Origin: Aquisphaera insulae
GTDB lineage: Bacteria; Planctomycetota; Planctomycetia; Isosphaerales; Isosphaeraceae
Assembly (NCBI RefSeq): GCF_011064615.1
Contig: NZ_JAALJH010000010.1
Coordinates: 97,400-161,399, forward strand
DNA length: 64,000 nt
Direction: 5' to 3'
Both the position numbers and the translations under genes were made by a program. How positions within the stretch are numbered: position 1 is the first letter of the stretch; the number at the start of each line of letters is the position of its first letter. Positions 63,664 to 64,000 of the stretch are shown in pieces. The notes beneath the pieces are model-generated. The model was given only the letters and a program-made list of their open reading frames with translations, did no database searches and was not told where the DNA came from.

Positions 63664-64000
63664 ACCGGGCGATCGCGAGTCATCCTTCCACCGTGGAAAG
63701 TGATCTCACTCGGTGAGGCCAAGGCTCATCTCAGTGACCGCCCCATGAAGCCGGGGGACGGAGGGAAACGGGGACTGGCTCCGAGTCTTCGAGGTTCCCG
63801 TCCCGCTTTCCCGGCCTCGGCGCCTCCATCGGCCGGTGGGTTCGGGACAGGCTTTCAGCCAATACGGCCGGCCCTGCCACGACGAGCCGGTCATTGTTAG
63901 GTTCATCCGGCGGAAGCGCGCGCCGGGAGATTCGCGACGCCACTCCTTGACATGGGGAATTGTTGAGCTGGAGGCCCCCGATCTTGTAGGGTGTGTCAAG
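63664..64000. other. Right end of the window, nothing recognised
   Basis: 337 bases without a supportable gene. CTTGACA near 63945 and TGTCAAG at the very end form a widely spaced inverted repeat. On the minus strand an open frame enters from the right end and could be the tail of an unknown gene, but it shows no recognised motif. Confidence 0.35.

Noticed and set aside
63706..63999. Minus-strand open frame at the right end
   Set aside because: No ribosome site or recognised motif; too little sequence to support a gene.

Overview
The window looks like chromosomal DNA of a planctomycete, most likely in or near the Isosphaeraceae. The base composition is very GC-rich with GC-ending codons. There are three sigma-factor/Hanks-kinase gene pairs, a DUF1559 prepilin-like protein, PEP-CTERM proteins, an LE-x-RRLLA-type surface protein, DUF1080, Gfo/Idh/MocA, a TIGR02996 leucine-rich-repeat protein and remnants of a DUF1592/DUF1552 operon. 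No rRNA, tRNA or CRISPR array was seen.

Layout, left to right. 1-1800: the end of a carbamoyltransferase with its SxtJ-like and DUF5989 membrane partners. 1914-5077: gpmA and a secreted GH3 beta-glucosidase. 5234-9813: an accessory block with a Fic protein, a Phd/PIN toxin-antitoxin pair whose toxin lacks two expected catalytic Asp, a TIGR02996/LRR protein and a DUF1016 nuclease. 9958-21174: an unknown protein, a DUF1080 protein and two sigma/kinase pairs, one kinase with TPRs and one with WD40 repeats, flanking a secreted unknown. 21530-26737: an EmrA/EmrB-like exporter pair followed by a probable RiPP locus. That locus is a small precursor made of two nearly identical 36-residue repeats, each with Y-V-S and F-P-S triads, plus an FxsB-like radical SAM/SPASM maturase. 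26952-33992: an extra sigma factor, an HXXEE membrane protein, two PEP-CTERM proteins and a large beta-helix surface protein. The second PEP-CTERM gene and the beta-helix gene share a ~119-bp upstream element. 34084-38851: an acyl-ACP desaturase divergent from a transaldolase-transketolase operon.

38852-45227 is an accessory island with visibly lower GC between about 39.75 and 45 kb. Its left shoulder holds two decayed genes, a DUF1254/DUF1214 tail and a frameshifted DUF6166 gene. It carries a two-gene CBASS-type anti-phage operon (CD-NTase plus CapV-like patatin phospholipase), a divergent small protein with an R-x4-H (HEPN-like) motif and a repeat-rich metzincin protease. It also carries three copies of a 28-bp palindrome built as 11-bp arm, 6-bp centre, 11-bp arm. 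The outer arms differ between copies but stay self-complementary, while the inner ATAA / AGGG / TTAT is constant. This is the geometry of a Xer/dif-like or hairpin recombination site, and one copy lies just beyond the end of the CBASS operon.

45228-64000 returns to core-like DNA: hchA, a deletion-fused remnant of a DUF1592-DUF1552 operon, an esterase, a Gfo/Idh/MocA oxidoreductase, the third sigma/kinase pair, a DUF1559 protein, a DevBCA/MacB-type ABC exporter, a hemolysin III/PAQR protein and the three-gene proton-translocating transhydrogenase operon. All function calls come from reading motifs by eye; no database search was run.
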